Part shown: positions 28,569 through 36,631 of the stretch, piece after piece | Position numbering within the stretch: the first letter of the stretch is position 1 | How the letters are laid out: each line of letters begins with the position of its first letter | Assembly: GCA_046331705.1 (NCBI GenBank) | Contig: JAXLQJ010000013.1 | Span: forward strand, 107,846 to 171,845 | Reading direction: 5' to 3' | DNA length: 64,000 nucleotides | From: JADJOY01 sp046331705 [NCBI: bacterium] | GTDB lineage: Bacteria > JADJOY01 | Position numbers and translations under genes: made by a program | The notes under the pieces: model-generated | The model's database searches: none | The model's input: the letters and a program-made list of their open reading frames with translations, nothing else | Told to the model about the DNA's origin: nothing

Positions 28569-29818
28569 CGGTCGCACTCCCCACCGATCATGTTGATCAG
28601 GTCGAAGGTCGGGATGATGTCGGCGATCATGCTGCCCATGATCATCTCGCGTAGCGCGCTGGTGTTCGCGAAGCTCGGGCTGCGGCAGCGCATCTTCACG
28701 GGATGCCCCGAGCCGTCGCTGACCACGTAGAAGCCGAGCTCGCCGTTGGCCCCCTCGACGCTCACGTAGCCCTCGCCCGCGGGGACGCGGATGCCTCCGG
28801 TGACCAGCATGAACTGGTCGATGAGCTCCTCCATGCGGTTGAAGACGCGGGTCTTGGCCGGCCAGCGGATCTTCGGGTCGTCGACGTTCACGGGGCCGTC
28901 GGGCAGATCCGCGAGCACCTGCTCCACGATGCGAATGCTCTGACGCAGCTCTTCCATGCGGATCAGGAAGCGATCGTAGTTGTCGCCCACGCTGCCGACC
29001 GGCACGTCGAAGTCGTAGCGCTCGTAGCCGCTGTACGGGAACGCCTTGCGCACGTCGTAGGCCACCCCGGTGGCGCGCAGGATGGGCCCGGTCTGTCCCC
29101 ACGCGATGGCACGCTCCTTCGAGAGCAGCCCGGTGCCCTTGAGCCGATCCACGAAGATGCGATTCGCGGTGAGCAGCTTGTCGACGTCGCGGAACAGCTC
29201 GTGGACCTTGGCGAACGCGGCGCGAAGGCGTTCCGGGAAGCCGTCGCGCAGATCCTGCGACAGTCCGCCGATGCGCACGTAGTTGTTGGTGACGCGCGCG
29301 CCGCACAGGTCCTCGACGAGGTCCCACAAGAGCTCGCGCGCCTCGACGGCGTAGAGAAACGCGCTCATCGCACCGAGCTCGAGCCCGCCGGCGCCGACAC
29401 AGGTGAAATGGTCACCCATGCGCGAGAGCTCGCTCGCCAGCACGCGTAGCGCCTGCGCCCGCGGCGGAACCTCGATGCCGAGCAGCTTCTCGACCGCGAG
29501 GCAGTAGCCGAGGTTGCAGATGATCGCCGAGTTGTAGTTGAGGCGATCGGTGTAGGGGATCGCCTGCTCCCAGGTGCCGGACTCGCACTCCTTCTCGAAG
29601 CCGCGGTGCAGGTAGCCGACCTGGACGTCGGCGTCGACGACGGTCTCGCCCTCGAGCTTGAGCACGATTCGCACGGTGCCGTGCATCGCCGGGTGCGACG
29701 GCCCCATGGGCAGCACCATGGGGCGGATCTCGAACTCCTCGCCGATCGGATCGTTGAATCCGGGCGGGAGATCGACTTCCAGGAAGTCGAGGTTCGTCGC
29801 GTTCGCGGGCTCGGCCAT
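28565..29818 (-). CDS. nuoD: NADH-quinone oxidoreductase subunit D
   Basis: A 417-residue NuoD (49-kDa type), part of the quinone-reducing Q-module. Characteristic stretches are GPSHPAMHGTVR (about 39-50), GYLHRGFEKECE, RLNYNSAIICNLGY, SELSRMGDHF and RCRSPSFANTSAL near the C-terminus. ATG 29818 lies 38 bases behind nuoC; nuoC and nuoD are separate genes here, unlike the fused E. coli form. The subunit normally sits on NuoB and NuoH, and no nuoH is in this window. Confidence 0.96.
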   Translation of the reverse strand: MAEPANATNLDFLEVDLPPGFNDPIGEEFEIRPMVLPMGPSHPAMHGTVRIVLKLEGETVVDADVQVGYLHRGFEKECESGTWEQAIPYTDRLNYNSAIICNLGYCLAVEKLLGIEVPPRAQALRVLASELSRMGDHFTCVGAGGLELGAMSAFLYAVEARELLWDLVEDLCGARVTNNYVRIGGLSQDLRDGFPERLRAAFAKVHELFRDVDKLLTANRIFVDRLKGTGLLSKERAIAWGQTGPILRATGVAYDVRKAFPYSGYERYDFDVPVGSVGDNYDRFLIRMEELRQSIRIVEQVLADLPDGPVNVDDPKIRWPAKTRVFNRMEELIDQFMLVTGGIRVPAGEGYVSVEGANGELGFYVVSDGSGHPVKMRCRSPSFANTSALREMIMGSMIADIIPTFDLINMIGGECDR

Positions 29819-29856
29819 CGTGAGGGATCCGGTTTCGTGGAAGCGAGGCGGTCGAA

Positions 29857-30369
29857 TCAGCCTGGGTCGTCGATCCCGAGGCGCGGTTGGCGGCGGGTCT
29901 TCGGGTAGTCCTTGCGCAGCGGATGCCCCTGGAACTCGGGGTAGAGCAAGATGCGCCGCAGATCGCCGTGGCCGTCGAACACGATGCCGTACATGTCGAA
30001 AGCCTCGCGTTCGTGCCAGTCCATCCCCGGCCACAGATCCTTCACGCTGGCGACGTGCGGATCCGCCTCGGAGAGCTCCACCTTCACGCGGATGCGGCGC
30101 AGGTCGCGCGACGACGTGAGGTGGTAGACGACCTCGAAACGCGGCTTGCGCGGCAGGTGATCCACCACCGTCACGTCGGTGGGCATGTCGAACGCGAGAT
30201 CGGCGTCGTCCCGAAGGAACGCCATCACGTCGTGGAGCGACTCGCGCGCCACGATCGCGGTCTCGTCGCCGTGCTGGGCGTGCGAACTCACGATGGCGGA
30301 GCCGAAGCGCTCGACGAGTCGAGGCAGCACCGGGTCCGTCCGGCGTTGGGGAAGGGCCGCTGCCGTCAT
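29857..30369 (-). CDS. nuoC: NADH-quinone oxidoreductase subunit C
   Basis: A 170-residue NuoC (30-kDa type). It has the family core LWPGMDWHEREAFDMYGI (about 112-129) and the C-terminal signature LYPEFQGHPLRKDYP (about 142-156). It carries no cofactor and bridges NuoD and NuoI in the Q-module. It starts one base after the nuoI stop, so translation is probably coupled. Confidence 0.95.
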   Translation of the reverse strand: MTAAALPQRRTDPVLPRLVERFGSAIVSSHAQHGDETAIVARESLHDVMAFLRDDADLAFDMPTDVTVVDHLPRKPRFEVVYHLTSSRDLRRIRVKVELSEADPHVASVKDLWPGMDWHEREAFDMYGIVFDGHGDLRRILLYPEFQGHPLRKDYPKTRRQPRLGIDDPG

Positions 30370-30370
30370 C

Positions 30371-30922
30371 TCAGTTCAACCCTCGGTCGTAACCCTTGCG
30401 GATGTGGTCGAGACGAATGGGAAGGTCGGCGACCGGGGTCAGCAGCCGATCCTTGTGCCAGAGGCAGCCTTCCTTGGTGATCGAGGCCACCTCGACGCGG
30501 CGGCTCATGACGATCGCCTCCTCGGGGCACGCCTCTTCGCACAGACCGCAGAACATGCAGCGATCCAGCGCGATGTCGAAGATCTTGGGGCGGCGCTGGA
30601 TCCCCTCCTCGACTTCCTCGGGGAAGATCGTGATGCAGTCGGTCGGGCACGCCTTCTCGCACAGGCCGCACGCGACGCAGCGCTCCGCGCCGTTCTCCAT
30701 CTGCACCAGCACCGGCATGCCGCGGAAAGCCGGCGCGTGGTCGACTTTCTCCTCGGGCCAGTTGACGACGAAGGTGCGGCGCTTGCCGATGATGTAGCCG
30801 ATCAGGTTCCGGAAGAAGTGGCGCGCCGTGATCACGCACCCCTTCGCGATCTCCCAGAGGTAGATCCGCGCGAAGAACGTATCGGCCTGATCGCGGCGAA
30901 CGGTGATGACGCTACCGGGCAT
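30371..30922 (-). CDS. nuoI: NADH-quinone oxidoreductase subunit I
   Basis: A 183-residue NuoI (23-kDa, TYKY type) with two 4Fe-4S ferredoxin motifs, CVACGLCEKACP and CMFCGLCEEACP (clusters N6a and N6b), about 37 residues apart. The N-terminus has the amphipathic membrane-surface helix segment KGCVITARHFFRNLIG. It passes electrons from NuoG towards NuoB. It sits directly after nuoG, where most bacteria have nuoH in between. Confidence 0.96.
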   Translation of the reverse strand: MPGSVITVRRDQADTFFARIYLWEIAKGCVITARHFFRNLIGYIIGKRRTFVVNWPEEKVDHAPAFRGMPVLVQMENGAERCVACGLCEKACPTDCITIFPEEVEEGIQRRPKIFDIALDRCMFCGLCEEACPEEAIVMSRRVEVASITKEGCLWHKDRLLTPVADLPIRLDHIRKGYDRGLN

Positions 30923-30980
30923 GGGCGTGAATCCTCGATCGCTGCTCTCGTGTTGCGAATACCGCTCGCGGGCGCTCGCC

Positions 30981-32624
30981 TCAGGCCGCCGATCGCTCGG
31001 ACGGTCCCGCCTGCACCCCGGTGGTGCCGATCGACTCGGCGTTCACGTGCGCGTACGCGGGGACGCTCGCCGCGATCGCAGCCAGCACCCGCGCGGCGTC
31101 GAAGACCTCGCTCGGCCCGCCGTGGGAGGCGATCAAGCTGCTGAACACCTCGCCCTCGGAGAGGTTGCCGCCAGGCGATCGGATCGCGGCGCGGATCGCC
31201 TGCACACGACCCTCGAAGTTGGTGAAGGTGCCGTCCTTCTCCGCCCACGTGCAGCCGCCCAGCACCAAGCTGGCGTGGTCGCTGATGGTGGAGGCCAAGA
31301 TGTCGTGATTGACCACCCGCTCGACGCGCGCCAGCGCCGCGCGCACGCGCGCCTCGCCGGCCACCGCCAGCGCCTCGCTGCCGATCACGTAGAGCAGCTT
31401 GATCCGGCCCGCCTCGCACGCGCTCAGCACCTCGTCGAGGCTCGCGCTGGCCACGCCGAGATCGGCGAAGCCACGGCCGTTGGCGGCCTTCTCCGGCCGC
31501 ACCAGGAAGTCGTCGCCCTGGCCCATGGGCACGGGCACCGCGAGCAGCGTGGCGCCCCACACCTCGCGCACCAGCCGCTTGAGGGTGAAGGCCTCCTCGT
31601 TGGTGAGCTGCGGCGAGGCGATCACCGCCACGGCGTCCGCCCCGGCCGTGCTCTTCACCTCGGAAACCCAATCCGAGAGCCGGCGCACCGCCAGCGCGAA
31701 CGCGAGCTCCTCGAGCTCACCGTTCGCGCTGCGTACGGCGGCGCCCTGCGCGCGCCGCTCGTCGTTCACGAAGCCGATGTTGAGCCGTCCGTGGTCGCAC
31801 ATCCAGGTGTCGTTGACGGCATCGTTCCGACGCGGCGTGAGCCTCCACACCCGATCCCGGTAGCCGCCGACGTTGACGTTGCAGCCGCGCGAGCAGCTCG
31901 TGCACACGCTCGGGGTCTCGTTCAGGAACCACACCCGCAGCTTGTGATGGAAGTCCTTGGAGAGCAGCGCGCCCACCGGACAGATGTCCGCGGTGTTGAT
32001 CGAGTACGGGTTGTCGAGCGGCTGGCCCGGATAGGTCGAGATGAACGAGCGATCGCCCATGTTGAGGACCGCCAGCTCGCGGGTCTCGGAGATCTCGGCG
32101 GTGAACCGCACGCAGCGCCGGCAGAGGATGCAGCGCTCCTGATCGAACAGCACCCGCGGGCCGATCTCGGTGCGCTTGGGAGCCTTGCGGCGCACGTCCT
32201 CGCTTCGCCCATGACCGCGGCCGTGGTCGAACGCGAACTGCTGCAGCTTGCACTCGCCCGCCTGATCGCAGATCGGGCAATCGAGCGGGTGATTCACGAG
32301 CAACAGCTCCATCACCCCTTTGCGTGCCTCGAGCACCGCGGGCGTGTCCGTCTTCACGACCATCCCGTCGGTGGCGGCCGTGTTGCACGAGATCTGGAGC
32401 TTGGGGGCCTTCTCGACGTGCACGAGGCACATGCGGCAGGAGCCGTCGATCGAGAGCTTGGGGTGATAGCAGTAGTGCGGGATGTGGATCCCCGCCTCGA
32501 GCGCGGCGGCGAGCACCGTCGTGCCCTTGGGCACGGTCAGGCTGCGGCCGTCGATGGTGAAGGTGACCGTGGCGGGAGCGACGGGTGCCGACGTTCCAGC
32601 AGCGGATGTGGCGGTGGCGTCCAG
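30981..32624 (-). CDS. nuoG: NADH-quinone oxidoreductase subunit G, no canonical start codon
   Basis: About 547 residues. N-terminal 2Fe-2S domain: HYCYHP with DGSCRMCLVH. Next is the His/Cys segment HPLDCPICDQAGECKLQ, then CILCRRCVRF and CPVGAL for the 4Fe-4S clusters. An N7-type motif CTSCSRGCN follows, with a fourth Cys in MCDHGR, and then a shortened molybdopterin-oxidoreductase-like body. No ATG, GTG or TTG precedes the essential first strand ATVTFTIDGR. I propose CTG 32624, which has GAGAGGA placed 4 bases upstream. GTG 32534 would delete the first beta-hairpin. GTG 32699 overlaps the nuoB stop but meets an in-frame TAG (32667-32669) after ten codons. Confidence 0.85.
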   Translation of the reverse strand: MDATATSAAGTSAPVAPATVTFTIDGRSLTVPKGTTVLAAALEAGIHIPHYCYHPKLSIDGSCRMCLVHVEKAPKLQISCNTAATDGMVVKTDTPAVLEARKGVMELLLVNHPLDCPICDQAGECKLQQFAFDHGRGHGRSEDVRRKAPKRTEIGPRVLFDQERCILCRRCVRFTAEISETRELAVLNMGDRSFISTYPGQPLDNPYSINTADICPVGALLSKDFHHKLRVWFLNETPSVCTSCSRGCNVNVGGYRDRVWRLTPRRNDAVNDTWMCDHGRLNIGFVNDERRAQGAAVRSANGELEELAFALAVRRLSDWVSEVKSTAGADAVAVIASPQLTNEEAFTLKRLVREVWGATLLAVPVPMGQGDDFLVRPEKAANGRGFADLGVASASLDEVLSACEAGRIKLLYVIGSEALAVAGEARVRAALARVERVVNHDILASTISDHASLVLGGCTWAEKDGTFTNFEGRVQAIRAAIRSPGGNLSEGEVFSSLIASHGGPSEVFDAARVLAAIAASVPAYAHVNAESIGTTGVQAGPSERSAA

Positions 32625-32695
32625 GGCGTCCTCTCGGCGCGCGCAGCGGGACCGAACTCGGCGTCGCTACGCGATGAAGAAGCGAATGCTCCGGC

Positions 32696-33205
32696 TCACG
32701 CCGGCAGAACCACCAAGTCCTGATGCCGGCCGGTCGCGGGAACGCGCTCCGCCTGCACCCTGTCTTGCAGCTTCATGAGCCCGTCCAGAACGGCTTCCGG
32801 GCGGGGCGGACAACCAGGCACGTACACGTCCACGGGGATGACGCGATCGATGCCTTGGAGCGTGGCGTAGTTGTTGTACGGCCCACCCGAGCACGTGCAC
32901 GCGCCGAAGGCCATCACCCACTTGGGCTCGCACATCTGGTCGTAGACGCGCTTGAGGAAAGGCGCCTGCCGGTGCGTGATGGTGCCGACCACCATGAGCA
33001 GGTCCGACTGCCGTGGCGAGAAGCGTGGGTACGCCGCGCCGAAGCGGTCGATGTCGTAACGCGGCCCTGCGACCGACATGAACTCCATGCCGCAGCAGGC
33101 GGTGACGAACGGGTAGAGGAAGAACGAATACTTGCGCGCCCAGTTGATCGCGTCCTCCAGGCGGGACGTGATGGCACTCTCGGCCAGGACGTGCTCGAGA
33201 CCCAT
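32696..33205 (-). CDS. nuoB: NADH-quinone oxidoreductase subunit B
   Basis: A 169-residue NuoB (PSST type) carrying cluster N2, the last Fe-S centre before quinone. Ligands are the adjacent cysteines in TACCGMEFM (about 35-43), CTCSGG (about 101-106) and VPGCPPRPE (about 129-137). It is the first gene of the leftward nuo cluster, behind a good promoter and a 5' leader of about 220 bases. There is no nuoA upstream. Confidence 0.96.
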   Translation of the reverse strand: MGLEHVLAESAITSRLEDAINWARKYSFFLYPFVTACCGMEFMSVAGPRYDIDRFGAAYPRFSPRQSDLLMVVGTITHRQAPFLKRVYDQMCEPKWVMAFGACTCSGGPYNNYATLQGIDRVIPVDVYVPGCPPRPEAVLDGLMKLQDRVQAERVPATGRHQDLVVLPA

Positions 33206-33573
33206 CGCTGATCACACTCCGTGGCCCTTTCGGGCGGGGTGCGAGGGCCTGGTAGCCCTCGGGGGCGGGCCGTTCCCGGGGCCCTTCGTGGTCCTCGCCC
33301 CGCCACCCCCGAGGCGATGCCGGGGGACGGAGGCGAGTGGACTCGACAACGGGTGGGAAAGCCCTCGATGCGCCCGAGGTGGATGTGCCGCGCCGGTTGC
33401 CCCGCGCTGGCCGTCGCCACACCCAGGCGATGGCGGTGTAACGAGCCGTCTCTCCTTCTGTCAAGGCACGACGCGATGCGGCGAAAATGTCCCGAGGTGG
33501 TAGAACGACGCGTGCGACCCGACGCTGCTCGCGCCGCCATCGCGGGCCGCGACGACGCCCGGAACCACCCCCG
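33206..33573. other. Divergent intergenic region upstream of nuoB
   Basis: 368 bases between nuoB and the helix-hairpin-helix gene. It holds the nuo promoter and an unusually long leader rich in GC. I see no open frame with coding character and no nuoA-like hydrophobic peptide on either strand. Confidence 0.5.
33436..33464 (-). promoter_or_regulatory. Sigma-70-type promoter of the nuo cluster
   Basis: Minus strand TTGACA (33459-33464, perfect consensus), a 17-base spacer, then TTACAC (33436-33441). The inferred transcript start near 33429 gives a leader of about 220 bases before the nuoB ATG at 33205. It is the best promoter match I found in the window. Confidence 0.65.
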
Positions 33574-34458
33574 ATGAGCACCGTTCCAGCGATCAACCTG
33601 CGCGTCGCCGAGCGGCTCCGCGAAGCCGCGGAGCTGCTCTCCGCCCAGGGCGCGAACCCGTTCCGCGTCGCCGCCTACCGGCGCGCGGCCACGACGCTCG
33701 AGGCGCTCGAACGCGACGTCAAGGAGCTCGTCGACGCCGAGGGAATCGACGGTCTCATGGCGCTGCCCGCGGTGGGCGAGTCGCTCGCCGCAGCGATCCG
33801 CGAGATCGCGATCACGGGGCGCTACGGGCAGCTCGAGCGCTTGCGCGGCACCATCGATCCGGAGACCCTCTTCGCGACCGTGCCCGGCATCGGCCGCGCG
33901 CTCGCCAGGCGCATCCACGACGCCTTGCACGTCGACACCCTCGAGGCGCTCGAGACCGCCGCCCACGACGGCCGGCTCGACGCGGTGCCGGGACTGGGTG
34001 CGCGCCGGCTCGCGGCGATCCGCGCGTCGCTCGACGCGATGCTCGGGCGTGTCCGCTCCCGCCCGCGTCCGCCCGCCGGCAGCGCCGTCGCCGAGCCCTC
34101 CGCGCGCGACATCCTCGACGTCGATCGCGAGTACCGCGCCGGCGCCGAGGCCGATCGCCTGCCCAAGATCGCGCCCAAACGGATGAATCCCGAGGCCAAG
34201 GCGTGGCTGCCGATCCTGCACACCGACCGCGGGCCGTGGCATTTCACCGCGCTCTTCTCGAACACCGCGCGCGCTCACGAGCTGGGTCGCACCCGCGACT
34301 GGGTGGTGATCTATTTCTACGACGGCGAGCACCGCGAAGGTCAGCGCACGGTGGTGAGCGAGACTCGCGGCATCTTGACGGGCAAGCGGGTGATTCGCGG
34401 TCGCGAAGCGGAGTGCAAGGAAATCCACCTCGCCGAATCGAAAGGGACGACACCATGA
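33574..34458 (+). CDS. PolX-like helix-hairpin-helix DNA-binding protein without polymerase domain
   Basis: A 294-residue protein. Residues about 8-150 match the N-terminal 8-kDa-like and HhH region of family X DNA polymerases: NLRVAERLREAAELL, NPFRVAAYRRAATTLEAL, GIDGLMALPAVGESLAAAI, FATVPGIGRALARRI and LDAVPGLGARRLAAI. Instead of the palm and PHP domains it has a C-terminal domain (about 200-290), AWLPILHTDRGPWHFTALFS, with VIYFYDGEHREGQRT. It probably binds DNA or DNA ends; catalytic activity is unlikely. The ATG of the next gene overlaps its stop as ATGA, which is odd for a cytosolic protein followed by an outer-membrane-like protein. Confidence 0.85.
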   Translation: MSTVPAINLRVAERLREAAELLSAQGANPFRVAAYRRAATTLEALERDVKELVDAEGIDGLMALPAVGESLAAAIREIAITGRYGQLERLRGTIDPETLFATVPGIGRALARRIHDALHVDTLEALETAAHDGRLDAVPGLGARRLAAIRASLDAMLGRVRSRPRPPAGSAVAEPSARDILDVDREYRAGAEADRLPKIAPKRMNPEAKAWLPILHTDRGPWHFTALFSNTARAHELGRTRDWVVIYFYDGEHREGQRTVVSETRGILTGKRVIRGREAECKEIHLAESKGTTP

Positions 34459-35084
34459 TCACCCGCTCGCCGATCCTCGTCGCGGCCGCCGTCGCGTGTG
34501 CGGCGCTCGTGGCCCGCCCGCGCGCCGCGAACGCGCTGCTCCTCGACGCCCGCGTCGGGCTCGCCGCGCCGGCCCAGGGCAACCTCGAGGACGATCTCGG
34601 CCTCGACGTGGGGCTCGGTGCCGGCGCCTCCCTCGGCTTCGAGCTCGCCGAGTTCCTGGCGATCGATCTGCGTTACGACGCGTTGCTGCTCTACGGCAGC
34701 GCGGCCGATGGCGTGGACTCCACCTGGATGAGCCACGCGGTCACCCTTGGCCCCGAGCTCGAGCTGCGCTGGGACGCCTTCGAGCTCTACGTCGGGGCTC
34801 ACCCCGGCGTGTACTTCACCCAGCTCGGCCTCGACGCCGAGCTGCGCCGCGAGATCGACGTCGACACCGACTGGTCCATCGACTTCGGTCTCAACGCCGA
34901 GCTCGGGGCGCGTTGGTTCCTCTCCGACCGCTTCTTCCTCGGCGCGGAGGCCGCCTACCACCTGGTGCTCGTCAACGACGATCACTGGGGCTTCGACGTC
35001 GAGGGCGCCGAGTTCGAAGGCGGCCCCATCGACGAAAGCGTCGGCGCCCTCACCTTCGGCATGACCGTCGGCTACCGCTTCTGA
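34455..35084 (+). CDS. Outer-membrane beta-barrel-like secreted protein
   Basis: A 209-residue protein with a signal peptide (about 1-25, ILVAAAVACAALVARPRAANA). Repeated amphipathic strands follow, containing alternations such as LGAGASLGFELAEFLAID and ELYVGAHPGVYFTQLG, and it ends in GMTVGYRF with the C-terminal Phe expected of OmpW/OmpX-type eight-stranded barrels. The ligand is unknown. It overlaps the helix-hairpin-helix gene by four bases and is convergent with the next lipoprotein gene. Confidence 0.78.
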   Translation: MITRSPILVAAAVACAALVARPRAANALLLDARVGLAAPAQGNLEDDLGLDVGLGAGASLGFELAEFLAIDLRYDALLLYGSAADGVDSTWMSHAVTLGPELELRWDAFELYVGAHPGVYFTQLGLDAELRREIDVDTDWSIDFGLNAELGARWFLSDRFFLGAEAAYHLVLVNDDHWGFDVEGAEFEGGPIDESVGALTFGMTVGYRF

Positions 35085-35214
35085 GTCCTTCCAGGCCAGG
35101 CAACGGCGCCGGGCGGCGGCCTCCCACCGCTCGCGCCGCGCGTCCCCCGCTGCCTCGCCTACCGCCGCGGCTCCCCACCGGCCCACTCGGCAGCGGTCGC
35201 TCCACTCCGCGGGA

Positions 35215-36474
35215 TCAGCCTGCGGGCGGCCCGGGAAGCACCAGCCCGGGGCTGCCGAGCTCCACCTCGTCGAGGGTGCCGTTGAGGGACACCAGGTAGA
35301 GCGACGTGACGTTGAAGCCAGCTCGGCCGAACGCGATGTTCGCGTAGATCTTGCCGTTGGGCGCCGTGAAGTAGCGAAACGGCGGCGACCCGTCGGCGGG
35401 AATCAGGTAGACGCCGCTGGTGAGCTTCCCGACCTCGGTGCCGGTCGCGAACACGTTGCCGTCCTGGTCGAGCGCGAGGCCGTCGGCGGTGGGCACGTCC
35501 GCGATCCGGGTTGGCGTCCCCGCTGCCCCGTCGCGGTCGAGCGGAACCGTGAACACGCCGCCCGACAGGCTCGCGACGTAGAGCACGTCACCCGCGGCGC
35601 TGAACGCGAGCCCGTTCGGCTGGGGGACGGCCTCGGTCGCGATCGCGAGCCCCTTGCCCTGCGGGTTCACGCGATAGATCCGGTTGCGCTCCGAATCCGA
35701 GAAGTAGATCTCGTTGGTGCGCGGATGGACCGCGATCCCGTTCGGCAGCGCGAACGGCTCGAACTGATAGCCCTCGACGAAGATCTTGGGCTCCTCGGAT
35801 CCGTCGATCTTCACGATCGAGCCGGTGCGGTTGTCGCACGCGAAGAGGTTCCCGGCGGCGTCGAGCGCGATGCCCGTGAGCGAGCTGTTGCTCTTGCCGC
35901 GGTAGAGGTACTCGGAGACGAACTGGTCCGACGTCTTGAACGGGCCGGGATGAATCTCGAGCACCGATCCGTTGAGCTGCGAGGTCACCAGCGCGTTGCC
36001 CGCGTTGTCGAACGCGAGGCCCTCGGGCAGCGGCAAGCCGTCGATCCGCTGGAACGGGACCGGCGGGTGGGTGTTGAGCGCCATGGCCTCGAGGTCGACC
36101 GAGCTGCCCGTGATGCTGGCTCGCATCCGGTTGCGCACGGGCAAGCGGCCGACGTTGTAGCGAGCCGAAGCGATTCCCTTCTGATCGCTCACGACGAACG
36201 GCTCGATGAAGCTCCCGCGGCCCGCCAGCGTGTCGAAACGAACGGTCACGCCTGGCAGCACGTTGCCGTCCTTGCCCACCACCCGGATCTGGATGGGCTT
36301 CGGCAGCGCGCCCTCGGTGGGCGCTTGTTGCTGATCACCGCTCGCGATCATCAGCGTGCCCACCCGCGAGCCCGAGGAATCACCGGAATCGCCGCAAGCG
36401 AGCGCGAACGACAGCGCGAAGGTGAACGCGGGCCCCGCGATGCGGACCCAGCGACGGCGAGACGGAGCGCTCAC
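35215..36474 (-). CDS. Lipoprotein with NHL/SMP-30-like beta-propeller
   Basis: A 419-residue protein from GTG 36474. It has an N-terminal signal ending in the lipobox ALACG (Cys about 27), then an Ig-like (Big_1-type) domain (about 45-130, PIQIRVVGKDGNVLPGVTVR). A six-bladed propeller follows with repeating GIAVHPRTNEIYFSDSERNR and NGLAFSAAGDVLYVASLSGG-like units. Such propellers occur in gluconolactonases, but I cannot confirm the metal site, so binding is as likely as catalysis. It is anchored to a membrane facing the periplasm or the outside. Confidence 0.82.
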   Translation of the reverse strand: MSAPSRRRWVRIAGPAFTFALSFALACGDSGDSSGSRVGTLMIASGDQQQAPTEGALPKPIQIRVVGKDGNVLPGVTVRFDTLAGRGSFIEPFVVSDQKGIASARYNVGRLPVRNRMRASITGSSVDLEAMALNTHPPVPFQRIDGLPLPEGLAFDNAGNALVTSQLNGSVLEIHPGPFKTSDQFVSEYLYRGKSNSSLTGIALDAAGNLFACDNRTGSIVKIDGSEEPKIFVEGYQFEPFALPNGIAVHPRTNEIYFSDSERNRIYRVNPQGKGLAIATEAVPQPNGLAFSAAGDVLYVASLSGGVFTVPLDRDGAAGTPTRIADVPTADGLALDQDGNVFATGTEVGKLTSGVYLIPADGSPPFRYFTAPNGKIYANIAFGRAGFNVTSLYLVSLNGTLDEVELGSPGLVLPGPPAG

Positions 36475-36631
36475 TCGGACCTCCTCGGCACGCAGACCGC
36501 ACGCGTGCGTCGTCGAACGGCGGGAATCGCGGCCTTTCTATCACGCGACCCGAGCGCCCCAAAGGCGCGAGCGCGGTCGCGTGCGCCGCGCACGGTGCGC
36601 GCCCGGCTGGCCGCCGTCGCGAAGGCGCGGC

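Noticed and set aside
30981-32534. nuoG starting at GTG 32534
   Set aside because: It would remove the first beta-hairpin (VTFTIDGR) of the 2Fe-2S domain, which is conserved in NuoG proteins.
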